Source: a gamma proteobacterium SS-5 (lineage in GTDB: Bacteria > Pseudomonadota > Gammaproteobacteria > Chromatiales > Chromatiaceae). From it: a stretch of DNA of 64,000 bases. Below are positions 33,874-41,670 of this stretch, piece by piece. The translations under genes and the position numbers were made by a program. Below the pieces are notes generated by a model. That model did no database searches. It saw nothing but the letters and a program-made list of their open reading frames with translations, and had not been told where the DNA came from. Location of the stretch: contig CP032508.2 in NCBI GenBank assembly GCA_009497875.2, forward strand, positions 3,550,001-3,614,000, read 5' to 3'. How positions within the stretch are numbered: position 1 is the stretch's first letter; each line of letters starts with the position of its first letter.

Positions 33874-35424
33874 TCAGCCCAGAGACTCTACCACAAAGCC
33901 CACCAGGTTGCGCTGCTCCCGGCTGAACTCGATACCGATCAGGTGGATGGGCTGGTTCAGGGCGCGGTACTTTTCGGCATAGTTCTTCGCCTTGAGCTGC
34001 TCCAGCGCCCTACCCTCCGGCACCAGTTCCACGACCTTGAACTCGAACAGGTAGATTTGCTGATTGAACAGCACCGCCATGTCCAGCCGGCCTTGGTTGG
34101 TGGTGTCTTCCAGGCGGATGTCCAGGCCTAGGGCGGCGAAGTGGCTGTAGAAGACGCTGGCCCAGTAGCCTTCATACTGGGTGATGGGGTTGTTACGGTA
34201 CCAGTCGTGGGGGATGCTGGCGTAGAGGCTGACAAAGTGCTGGCGCAGCTGCTCGAAATCGCCGCTCATCAAGGTATCGAAGAGGCGGCTCATGCCCCGG
34301 CTGGCCTGGCTGGGATCACCCATCAGGGCCTTGGTCAGGCTGTTGTTCAGGGCGCTGCGCACCTCCAGATTGGGATAGCCGAGCTGGTAGTCGATACGGG
34401 CACCCGTGTGGCGCTGACCCTGGATGGTCAGGTAGCCGGTCTGCCAGAGCAGGGCCTCGGTGCTGATGTGATCGATATCGAACGAGCCCAGCAGATCCTC
34501 GTCACCGCTCAGGGATTCCAGGTTTGGGCTGAAGACACCCCGGCCAGTCAGGACATCGATCAAAAAGGTCGGCGTGCCCGTCTCGAACCAATAAGAGCGG
34601 AATTGCCGGTTACGCAGCAGCAGCAAGAGGTCATAGGGGTTATACACCGCCTCGCCGGTCCAGTTGTAGCCATTGTACCAGTCGCGAATTTGCTGCCGGT
34701 CCAGGCCTTCCAGCTCCGGGGCGAATACCTCATCCAGATCATCCTCGGTATAGCCACAGATGGCCGAGTAACGCCGGTCGATGGTGATGTCTTCCAGGTT
34801 GTTCAGGCCAGAGAAGATGCTCACCTTGCTGAACTTGGACACGCCGGTGATGAAGGCGAATTTGATCTGGGCGTCGTTGTCCTTGATCACGGAATAGAGG
34901 TTACGCAGGCCATCGCGCATCTCGCGGGCCAGGTCAGGCTGGGTCAGGTTATCCACTATGGGCTTGTCGTATTCATCCACCAAGATGACCACACGCTGGC
35001 CGTATTTTGCTTCTGCCGCCTGGATTAACTCGGCAAAGCAGGCGGGGATGTCCATATCCGGCGTACAGGGAATACCCAGCGAACGCTGGTTGATGCGCAG
35101 CAGGTCCTGCATCTTGTTCTCCAGCTGCGCCCGATCGCGCATCAGGCCACCACCAAAGCTCAGCCGAATGACAGGGTATTGGATCGACCAATCCCAGTGC
35201 TCATGGGCATAGAGCCCGCGAAACAGCGGCTCATTGGCCTGGAAAAGCTCTGCCAGAGTGTCCAAGAACAACGACTTGCCAAAGCGGCGCGGGCGGGAGA
35301 GGAAGTAGTATTTACCCTCATCGACCAGCCTCATGGCATAGGCGGTCTTATCGACATAGTAATGACCCTCCTCGCGCATCTCGCGGAGGTTGGAAATACC
35401 GGCAGGGAGTTTTTTGCGTTCCAT
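33874..35424 (-). CDS. AAA-ATPase / PD-(D/E)XK nuclease-like protein (DUF1703 type), paralogue C
   Basis: 516 residues beginning MERKKLPAGISNLREMREEG. It has the same P-loop (RPRRFGKSL), Walker B (VVILVDEYDKP) and nuclease-like core (RLDMAVLFNQQIYLFEFK) as A and B, and ends EQRNLVGFVVESLG. It is more diverged from A and B in the first 280 residues (for example LGIPCTPDMDIPACFAELI) and in the last 120. In the middle (LTGRGVFSPNLESLSGDEDL to the SRGMSRL region) it is practically identical to A. An alternative longer start (35520) would cross a TIR repeat and is not supported. It lies 25 bases upstream of the outer-membrane gene's start in the same direction. Confidence 0.85.
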   Translation of the reverse strand: MERKKLPAGISNLREMREEGHYYVDKTAYAMRLVDEGKYYFLSRPRRFGKSLFLDTLAELFQANEPLFRGLYAHEHWDWSIQYPVIRLSFGGGLMRDRAQLENKMQDLLRINQRSLGIPCTPDMDIPACFAELIQAAEAKYGQRVVILVDEYDKPIVDNLTQPDLAREMRDGLRNLYSVIKDNDAQIKFAFITGVSKFSKVSIFSGLNNLEDITIDRRYSAICGYTEDDLDEVFAPELEGLDRQQIRDWYNGYNWTGEAVYNPYDLLLLLRNRQFRSYWFETGTPTFLIDVLTGRGVFSPNLESLSGDEDLLGSFDIDHISTEALLWQTGYLTIQGQRHTGARIDYQLGYPNLEVRSALNNSLTKALMGDPSQASRGMSRLFDTLMSGDFEQLRQHFVSLYASIPHDWYRNNPITQYEGYWASVFYSHFAALGLDIRLEDTTNQGRLDMAVLFNQQIYLFEFKVVELVPEGRALEQLKAKNYAEKYRALNQPIHLIGIEFSREQRNLVGFVVESLG

Positions 35425-35465
35425 GGAACCATAATAGCACTGGCATGGCCCTGTGGGGGCAGGCC

Positions 35466-35645
35466 AGGAGCCTGTCGGGTTTAGGAGCCCGTAACGAGCA
35501 AGGTGGGAGAGCGAGAACAAATTTTCACGATTTTGAGGCGCATAGTTGGCCTAGGCAACGAAAAATCGGGGCCAATGTTTAAAACAATTTTGGGCCGTTC
35601 TTCCCACCGGCGCAGTAGGAGCATCCTAAATCCGACAGGCTCCCA
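35466..35645. mobile_element. MITE-like element with 20-bp terminal inverted repeats, copy 1
   Basis: About 180 bases starting AGGAGCCTGTCGGGTTTAGG and ending with the inverted form (CCTAAATCCGACAGGCTCCC). The interior includes AACAAATTTTCACGATTTTG and GTTCTTCCCACCGGCGCAGT. A second, shorter copy is at 49858-50024; this one has an extra stretch near CCAATGTTTAAAACAATTTT. It has no coding capacity, so any movement would need a transposase in trans. The rest of 35425-35719 holds no gene I can support. Confidence 0.75.
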
Positions 35646-35719
35646 GGCCTCGATGATTCCATTTCGCCCATCCCAGCCAGCGGCCATGGGGCTGATGTCC
35701 GACCGGCAAGGGCCACCCC

Positions 35720-36733
35720 TCAGGTCTTGTCGGCCGCTGCGCCGTATTCGAAGGAGTCGGAGTAAAGCCTTGCCAGGTCCAGGCCGGCGGCCTCAAAGCC
35801 TTGCTTGGCGGCCTGGATCATCGGTGGTGGGCCGGCCATATAGACGTCGAAGCCGCTCAGATCGGGGTTATCCGCCAGCACCGCCTGGTGCACCCAGCCG
35901 CTGCGGCCGGCCCAGTCCGGGTCCGGTTCAGACAGCACCGGGATGAATCGCATCTGGCTGTGCTCCTGTTGCCATTGCTCCGCCAGTGGACGCAGATAGA
36001 GGTCCCGCTCGGCGTGCGCCCCCCAATACAGCTGCAGCGGCCTGGGGTCGCCGATGTGTATGATGTGCTCGATGATGCCCTTGATCGGGGCAAAGCCGGT
36101 GCCGCCGGCGACGAAGATCATCGGTCGCTCAGAAGACTCGCGCAGGGTAAAGCCGCCCAGCGGGGCCTCGATGCGCAGCAGGGCCTTGGGCTGCATCTGG
36201 GCGAAGACGTAGTCGGTGAACTGACCGCCTTCGACATGACGCACATGCAGTTCGATGAAGGCATCGTCGTGCGGGGCGTTGGCCAGGGAGAAGGCGCGCT
36301 TGCGGCCATCGGCCAGGATAACGTTGAGATACTGACCGGCCTGGAACTGCAAGCGATCACCCTCGGGCAGCTTCAGCTGCAGGCGCACCACATCATGGGC
36401 GATACGTTCCAGGCTGTGCACCTTGCAGGGCAGGGTCTTGACCTCGAAGTCCTGCGCCTGCAACAGCTCAGGCACCTGGATCAGCAGATCGGAGCGGGGC
36501 ACGGCCTGACAGCTGAGCAGGGCATTGGTCGGCTTGTCCCTGAGGGTCTCGCTGGGACCATCGGGGTAGTCCACCTGACCCGATTCCAGGCTGCACAGGC
36601 AACTGCCACAGAGGCCGCTGCGGCAGCCATAGGGCAGGCCTATGCTCTGGCGCAAGGCGGCATCCAGCAGGGTTTCTCCCTCATTGACCTGCATGACTTG
36701 ACCCGTGGGCTGGATGGTTACGCTGAAATTCAT
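35720..36733 (-). CDS. 2Fe-2S ferredoxin / FAD-NAD(P)H oxidoreductase (CDP-glucoseen-reductase-like)
   Basis: 337 residues. N-terminal plant-type ferredoxin domain with cluster ligands in GCRSGLCGSCLCSLESG and the fourth Cys in ALLSCQAV. Then an FAD-binding barrel (KRAFSLANAPHD) and a NAD(P)-binding domain (MIFVAGGTGFAPIKGIIEH, then DVYMAGPPPMI). This domain order is that of CDP-6-deoxy-delta-3,4-glucoseen reductase-like and monooxygenase reductase proteins. It transfers electrons from NAD(P)H to an unknown acceptor, and no monooxygenase or sugar genes are adjacent. It is divergent from the epimerase-like gene at 36802 with a 68-base spacer. Confidence 0.88.
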   Translation of the reverse strand: MNFSVTIQPTGQVMQVNEGETLLDAALRQSIGLPYGCRSGLCGSCLCSLESGQVDYPDGPSETLRDKPTNALLSCQAVPRSDLLIQVPELLQAQDFEVKTLPCKVHSLERIAHDVVRLQLKLPEGDRLQFQAGQYLNVILADGRKRAFSLANAPHDDAFIELHVRHVEGGQFTDYVFAQMQPKALLRIEAPLGGFTLRESSERPMIFVAGGTGFAPIKGIIEHIIHIGDPRPLQLYWGAHAERDLYLRPLAEQWQQEHSQMRFIPVLSEPDPDWAGRSGWVHQAVLADNPDLSGFDVYMAGPPPMIQAAKQGFEAAGLDLARLYSDSFEYGAAADKT

Positions 36734-36801
36734 GGGAATCTGCCTTGTTTTTCGCCAAAATGGCTGCCGATTGTACGGATTTACCGGGATATTGAAACCT
36801 T

Positions 36802-37692
36802 ATGAATGACCTGATCATTGCCGGCTGTGGCTACCTGGGCCAGCGCCTGGCGCAAAGCCATCACGCCGATGGCGATGGGGTACTGGCCCTGGTGCGCAGC
36901 CCTGAATCACTACAGGCCCTGCAGCGGCAGGGGGTCAACGGCCAGTGCCTGGACCTGGATTGGGATAGGGAGCGGCTGGCCCAGGCCGCCGCCCCGGATG
37001 TCGAGCGGGCCCGTCTCTATTGGCTGATCCCGCCCCAGCCCAGCGGCGAGGAGGACAGCCGCAGCGCCGCCTTTTTGCGCCTGATCCAGGGCCAGCGACC
37101 GGGCCGGGTGGTGCTGATCAGCACCACCGGGGTCTATGGCGATTGCCAGGGTGCCTGGGTGGATGAAACCCGGCCGGTCAAGCCCAAGGCACCCCGCGCC
37201 CTGCGCCGCTGGTCGGCGGAGCAACAATGGCGGGACTGGGCCGATGGGCAGGGGGTTGAGCTGGTGATCTTGCGCCTGCCCGGCATCTACGGTCCCGGTC
37301 GCCTGCCCCTGGCGCGGCTGCAAAAGGGCCTGCCCATGCTCTGCGAGGCCGAGGCCCCCTGGTCCAACCGCATCCACATCGACGACCTGACCCAGGTCTG
37401 CCGCGCCGCCATGGACCGTGCACCAAATGGCAGCCTGTACCATGTCAGCGACGGCCAGCCCTCCACCATGCTGGATTATTTCAACCGGGTGGCCGATCTG
37501 GCCGGCCTGCCCCGGCCCGAGCAGATCAGCCGCCAGCAGGCCGAGGCCAGCCTGTCAACAGAGATGCTGAGTTACCTGAACGAATCGCGCCGTATCGATA
37601 ACCGCAAGATGCTGAAAGAGCTGGCCATAGAGCTGCGCTATCCGGGCCTGGATCAGGGCCTGGCCGCCTGTTGGCCGACGCAACCCGGTTGA
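36802..37692 (+). CDS. NAD(P)-dependent epimerase/dehydratase-like protein (YeeZ-like SDR)
   Basis: 296-residue extended/atypical SDR. Rossmann motif LIIAGCGYLGQRLAQ at the N-terminus, VVLISTTGVYGDCQGAWVDE in the active-site region, LRLPGIYGPGRLPL and NRIHIDDLTQVCRAAMD. The classical YxxxK is altered: RRWSAEQQW stands where Tyr and Lys are expected, as in atypical family members. This makes enzymatic activity uncertain. The substrate is not known. It precedes cytochrome c4 by 106 bases. Confidence 0.82.
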   Translation: MNDLIIAGCGYLGQRLAQSHHADGDGVLALVRSPESLQALQRQGVNGQCLDLDWDRERLAQAAAPDVERARLYWLIPPQPSGEEDSRSAAFLRLIQGQRPGRVVLISTTGVYGDCQGAWVDETRPVKPKAPRALRRWSAEQQWRDWADGQGVELVILRLPGIYGPGRLPLARLQKGLPMLCEAEAPWSNRIHIDDLTQVCRAAMDRAPNGSLYHVSDGQPSTMLDYFNRVADLAGLPRPEQISRQQAEASLSTEMLSYLNESRRIDNRKMLKELAIELRYPGLDQGLAACWPTQPG

Positions 37693-37798
37693 CCTTTTGG
37701 GCCTGAATTGCTATAAGTCCCCGCATTTTCACCTGTTCAGCCTTGCTGCTTCGGGTTTTACTTTTCACGTCTATATTAGAATTACAGCAGGTATCGAT

Positions 37799-38416
37799 AT
37801 GAAGAAACAGCTCACCCCCCTCGTAGCCGCGCTGCTGGTCAGCGCCCCGCTGCTGTCCGGCACGGCCCAGGCCGCTGGCGATATCGAGGCCGGCCAGACC
37901 AAGTCCGCCACCTGCGCCGCCTGCCATGGCCCCGACGGCAACAGCCCCAACCCCATCTGGCCCAAGCTGGCCGGTCAGTCGGTCGGCTACATCCTGGATC
38001 AGCTGGGCAAGTTCAAGGCCGGTGAACGCAATGACCCCCTGATGACCCCCATGGCCGCCCCCCTGAGCGAGGAAGACATGGCCGACCTGGCCGCCTACTT
38101 CTCCAGCCAGAAGCGTCAGCTGGGCAGTGCCGAGGCCGACAAGGTCGCCCTGGGCGAACAGCTCTACCGCGCCGGTGATGCAAAAAAGGGGCTGGCCGCC
38201 TGCTCCTCCTGCCACGGCCCCAGTGGCGCGGGCATCCCGGCGGCCAACTTCCCCGGCCTCAGCGGTCAGCACGCCGCCTATGTGGAAAAGGCGCTGAAGG
38301 ACTTCCGTGACGGCAACCGAAGCACCGACCTGAACAAGATGATGCGCGACCTGGCCGGCAAGATGAGCGATACAGAGATTGCCGCCGTATCCCAATACGT
38401 GCAAGGGCTGCGCTGA
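37799..38416 (+). CDS. cytochrome c4 (diheme)
   Basis: 205 residues. Signal peptide MKKQLTPLVAALLVSAPLLS ending AQA. Two cytochrome c domains follow, with heme sites CAACHG (about residue 38) and CSSCHG (about 138). The distal Met regions are DPLMTPMAAPLSEEDMADLA and NKMMRDLAGKMSDTEI. This two-domain shape and length are those of cytochrome c4, a periplasmic electron carrier to terminal oxidases, widespread in gammaproteobacteria including sulfur oxidisers. The start is set by the signal peptide; an upstream in-frame GTG/ATG extension has no sense as a leader. Confidence 0.92.
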   Translation: MKKQLTPLVAALLVSAPLLSGTAQAAGDIEAGQTKSATCAACHGPDGNSPNPIWPKLAGQSVGYILDQLGKFKAGERNDPLMTPMAAPLSEEDMADLAAYFSSQKRQLGSAEADKVALGEQLYRAGDAKKGLAACSSCHGPSGAGIPAANFPGLSGQHAAYVEKALKDFRDGNRSTDLNKMMRDLAGKMSDTEIAAVSQYVQGLR

Positions 38417-38653
38417 GCAGAGGACAGAGGACGGAAGACAGGGGACAGGTTTTCGTATCGCTTCGCGATACTTGATTGCATAGGGGTGCGCAGCACACCT
38501 CAATCCCCTGCCCTCAATCCTCTGTCTTCTGTCTTCTGAACCCTGTCCTCTGTCTTCTGATTGAAGTCGCTATGCGACATTTGGTGTTAATGTCGCGAAG
38601 CGACACAACATCCCGTCTTCCGTCTTCTGTCTTCTGAACCCGAGGAAACCCAG
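38417..38653. repeat. intergenic patchwork of GACAGAGG/CTTCTGTC tracts and tight hairpins
   Basis: 237 non-coding bases. Purine tract GAGGACAGAGGACGGAAGAC at the left; pyrimidine tracts CTCTGTCTTCTGTCTTCTG in the middle and again at the right. Three perfect hairpins with three-base loops lie between: GTATCGC-TTC-GCGATAC (38455-38471), GTCGC-TAT-GCGAC (38566-38578) and TGTCGC-GAA-GCGACA (38591-38605). Opposing purine and pyrimidine tracts could also pair with each other and may end the cytochrome c4 transcript. The dsbA ribosome site GAGGAAA follows. Confidence 0.7.
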
Positions 38654-39289
38654 ATGCTGAAAAAACTCCTGCTTGCCCTGCTGCTAACGGGGCTACCCCT
38701 GCTGGCCCTGGCCGCTGGCCCCTTCAAGGAGAACCAGAACTACTTCGAGATCTTCCCCAGCTATCCGGGGACCGAGCCCGGCAAGATCGAAGTGGTCGAA
38801 TTCTTCATGTACACCTGCCCGCACTGCTACGACTTCGAGCCGCATCTGCTGGACTGGCTGAAGACCAAGCCAGAGGATGTCGATTTCATCAAGGTGCCGG
38901 CCATCTTCAACCCCCAGGCCCGCTTCTTCGCCGAGACCTACTACAGCCTGGAAATCCTTGGCGTGGACCACTCCGTGCATGAAAAGATCTTTGCCGCCAT
39001 CCATGACCAGCGCCGGGACCTAGGCAATGTCGATGCCATGGCCCGCTTTCTGGGCGAGACCGGCATTGATGCCGACAGCTACCGCAAGCAGCTTAAGTCC
39101 TTTGCCGTGCAGGCACGGGTCAATCGTGCCGACGAACTGGTCAAGCGCTTTTCCATCCGCGCCGTGCCCAGCATGGTGATCAATGGTGCCTGGCGCACCG
39201 GCCAGGTCGCAAGCTTCGAGCAGATGCTGCAACTGGTCGATCACCTGATCGACAAAAGCCGCAGCGAGGCACAGGCCGAGCAGCCCTGA
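38654..39289 (+). CDS. dsbA: DsbA periplasmic thiol:disulfide oxidoreductase
   Basis: 211 residues. Signal peptide MLKKLLLALLLTGLPLLALAA. Thioredoxin fold with the redox site CPHC in FFMYTCPHCYDF (about residues 55-58), the inserted helical domain, and the cis-proline loop RAVPSMVINGA. It oxidises cysteine pairs in exported proteins and would be recharged by DsbB (not in this window). Its place after cytochrome c4 is common in gammaproteobacteria, and the next gene starts 10 bases later, so co-expression is likely. Confidence 0.93.
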   Translation: MLKKLLLALLLTGLPLLALAAGPFKENQNYFEIFPSYPGTEPGKIEVVEFFMYTCPHCYDFEPHLLDWLKTKPEDVDFIKVPAIFNPQARFFAETYYSLEILGVDHSVHEKIFAAIHDQRRDLGNVDAMARFLGETGIDADSYRKQLKSFAVQARVNRADELVKRFSIRAVPSMVINGAWRTGQVASFEQMLQLVDHLIDKSRSEAQAEQP

Positions 39290-39299
39290 ACCCGGCCAG

Positions 39300-40127
39300 A
39301 TGGATGCCCCGCAGCCGCCACGCTCCCTGCGCCTGCTCAGCTACAATATCCAGACCGGGGCAGACAGCCACCGCTACCGCCACTATCTGACCCGTGGCTG
39401 GCGCAACTGGCTGCCGCACCCGGCGCAGATGCCCAACCTGGATCGGGTTGCCGAGCTGGTGCGCGATTACGATCTGGTCGGCCTGCAAGAGGTGGACTCA
39501 GGCAGTCTGCGGAGCAACTTTGTCGATCAAACCCAATACCTCGGCCAACGCGCCGGCTTTGGCTGCTGGTACAGCCAGGTCAACCGCAACCTGGGTGCCC
39601 TGGGCCAGCACAGCAACGGCCTGCTCAGCCGCTACCTGCCCAACCGGATAGAAGAACACAAGCTGCCGGGCAACCTGCCCGGCCGGGGTGCCTTGCTGGC
39701 GGTGCTCGGGCCGCCGGAACAGGAGCTTGCGGTGTGCGTGGTTCACCTGGCCCTCGGCCAGGGCGGACGCAGCCGCCAGCTGGGCTACATCGGCGAACTG
39801 GTCCGCCCCTTCCCCCACGCCATCGTCATGGGCGACATGAACTGCGCCTACGAGGCCCCCGAACTGCAACGCCTGCTGCAACGCAGCGGGCTGCGGCCGC
39901 CGCCCTGCAGCGCACCCAGTTTCCCCAGCTGGCGGCCTTGGCGTAGAATCGACCACATCCTGGTCTCGGACAGCCTGGAGGTGCGCCATGCCCAGGTGGT
40001 GGACTTCCCCCTCTCCGATCACCTGCCGGTGTGCGTCGAGGTATGCCTGCCGGAGAATTTTCCCCTGCGCCGGGCCGGTCCCGAGGTGGCTCTACACAAA
40101 ACCCAAACCGAGGTAGTGAACGGATGA
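39300..40127 (+). CDS. endonuclease/exonuclease/phosphatase (EEP) family hydrolase
   Basis: 275 residues of the DNase I-like fold. Motifs are LRLLSYNIQTG (Asn), DLVGLQEVDSG (metal Glu), VVHLALGQGGRSRQLGYI (His), VMGDMNCAYEAPE (Asp-Asn) and RRIDHILVSDSLE with LSDHLPVCVEV (Asp-His pair). All catalytic residues are present. Family members cleave phosphodiesters in nucleic acids or phospholipids; the substrate is unknown, and no signal peptide is evident. The stop overlaps the start of the diguanylate cyclase (ATGA), implying translational coupling. Confidence 0.85.
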   Translation: MDAPQPPRSLRLLSYNIQTGADSHRYRHYLTRGWRNWLPHPAQMPNLDRVAELVRDYDLVGLQEVDSGSLRSNFVDQTQYLGQRAGFGCWYSQVNRNLGALGQHSNGLLSRYLPNRIEEHKLPGNLPGRGALLAVLGPPEQELAVCVVHLALGQGGRSRQLGYIGELVRPFPHAIVMGDMNCAYEAPELQRLLQRSGLRPPPCSAPSFPSWRPWRRIDHILVSDSLEVRHAQVVDFPLSDHLPVCVEVCLPENFPLRRAGPEVALHKTQTEVVNG

Positions 40128-41668
40128 GCGGTGACTGGAAGGACAAATACTTCAAGCTCAGCGAACAGCACGAGAGCGAGCTTGAACAGTGCGCCGAGAG
40201 CGAGCGCCTGCTGTGCCGGGCCATAGTACGTCTGACCATCGCCGTGCGCGGCCTGGACCCCAACCTGGACCCGCACCTGATCAGCCTGCAGAAGACCGCC
40301 AAGGGCGGCAGCGCAACCCCGGCCTTTCAGCACCGCCTGAGTGAACTCAGCGATGCCCTGGTCAAGGCCCGCGAGACCGCCCCGGAGCCCGGCGAGGACC
40401 TGCTTGGCCGCCTGATCCGCAACGCCAACCTGCAAGGCAAGGCGCGCAAACAACTGACCGAACTGTATCAGCGCCTGGCAGCGCGGCCCGATCAGGCCAG
40501 CCCGGAAGAGCTGGACCAGCTGGCGCAGCTGCTCGCCCCGCCCACCGCCGAGGCCGAGTCAGGCCGCAAGGGCGGCCTGTTCAACCGCCTGCTGGGCGGT
40601 AGCCAGACCGATGACGCGGTCAGCGGCCCGGCTGCCAACCAGCAGCTGCGTACCCTGCTGCAACGCCTGGAATGGCCAGCCCGGCTGCGTCAGGACATGG
40701 CCCAGATCCAGGGTCGGCTGGAGACCGGCAGCCAGGATCACGACCAGTGGCTGAAGACGGTGGAGGAGATGGTTGGCCTGCTCAGCGGCAACCTCAGCCA
40801 GGCGGAACAGGACCTGGCCGAAACCGAACGCTTTCTCGGTGCCCTCAACGGCCGTCTGCAGGAGCTGGACAGCGTACTGCAATACCTGGACAGCGCCCGT
40901 GATCAGAATGCCGAAAGCGGCCGCGCCCTGCGCGAGGCCATGCGTCAGGAGGTGGACGGCGTCAATCAGGATGTGGCCCAGGCCAAGGACCTGGGCAGCT
41001 TCAAACAACAACTGAGCAAACGTCTGGATACCATCAAGAGCCAGGTGGTCAGCCACCTGGTACAGGAGCAGGAGCGCTTTCAGGCCGCGGCCCAGGAAAC
41101 CGCGCAGATGCGCACGCGTATGCGCGCCCTGGAGCAGGAGGGCGACCGCCTGCGCCAGACCCTGGCCGAGGCGCAAAGCCAGGCCCAAACCGACGCCCTC
41201 ACCGGGCTGCCCAACCGCGCCGCGCTGGAGGCGCGTATCAGCGAGGAAGTGGCCCGCTGGCAGCGCTTTGGCGAGCCCCTGTGCCTGATCGTCTGGGACA
41301 TAGACCATTTCAAGCAGATCAACGATAACTTCGGCCATCAGACCGGCGACAAGACCCTCAGGGTGGTGGGTCAGTTACTGGCCAGCAAGATCCGCAAGAC
41401 CGACTTTGTCGCCCGTTACGGTGGCGAGGAATTCGTCATGCTCATGCCCGGTGCCGACCTGGAACACGCCGCCGAGGTGGCCAACCAGATCCGCGAGGCC
41501 ATCGCCAAGCAGAAATTCCGCGCCGGCGACAAGCTGATCCCCATCACCATCTCCTGCGGTTATACCGAATTTCGCCCTAAAGAAACCGCCGAAGGTGTAT
41601 TCAAACGGGCCGACGACGCCCTCTACCGGGCCAAACAAAACGGCCGCAACCGCTGCGAGCAGGGCTGA
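40124..41668 (+). CDS. diguanylate cyclase (GGDEF) with long coiled-coil N-terminus
   Basis: 514 residues. The first 350 are soluble, helical and rich in Gln/Glu/Arg, with a coiled-coil section (QERFQAAAQETAQMRTRMRA). The C-terminal GGDEF domain (about 355-510) has DALTGLPNRAALEARI, DIDHFKQINDNFGHQ and the active-site loop RYGGEEFVMLMPG. It makes cyclic di-GMP. The N-terminal half resembles the alginate/biofilm-type regulators with a DUF-like helical sensor, but no known ligand domain is clear. No membrane segment is seen, so it is cytoplasmic. The start at 40124 overlaps the EEP gene's stop. It is convergent with rep, with two bases between the stops. Confidence 0.9.
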   Translation: MSGDWKDKYFKLSEQHESELEQCAESERLLCRAIVRLTIAVRGLDPNLDPHLISLQKTAKGGSATPAFQHRLSELSDALVKARETAPEPGEDLLGRLIRNANLQGKARKQLTELYQRLAARPDQASPEELDQLAQLLAPPTAEAESGRKGGLFNRLLGGSQTDDAVSGPAANQQLRTLLQRLEWPARLRQDMAQIQGRLETGSQDHDQWLKTVEEMVGLLSGNLSQAEQDLAETERFLGALNGRLQELDSVLQYLDSARDQNAESGRALREAMRQEVDGVNQDVAQAKDLGSFKQQLSKRLDTIKSQVVSHLVQEQERFQAAAQETAQMRTRMRALEQEGDRLRQTLAEAQSQAQTDALTGLPNRAALEARISEEVARWQRFGEPLCLIVWDIDHFKQINDNFGHQTGDKTLRVVGQLLASKIRKTDFVARYGGEEFVMLMPGADLEHAAEVANQIREAIAKQKFRAGDKLIPITISCGYTEFRPKETAEGVFKRADDALYRAKQNGRNRCEQG

Positions 41669-41670
41669 AT

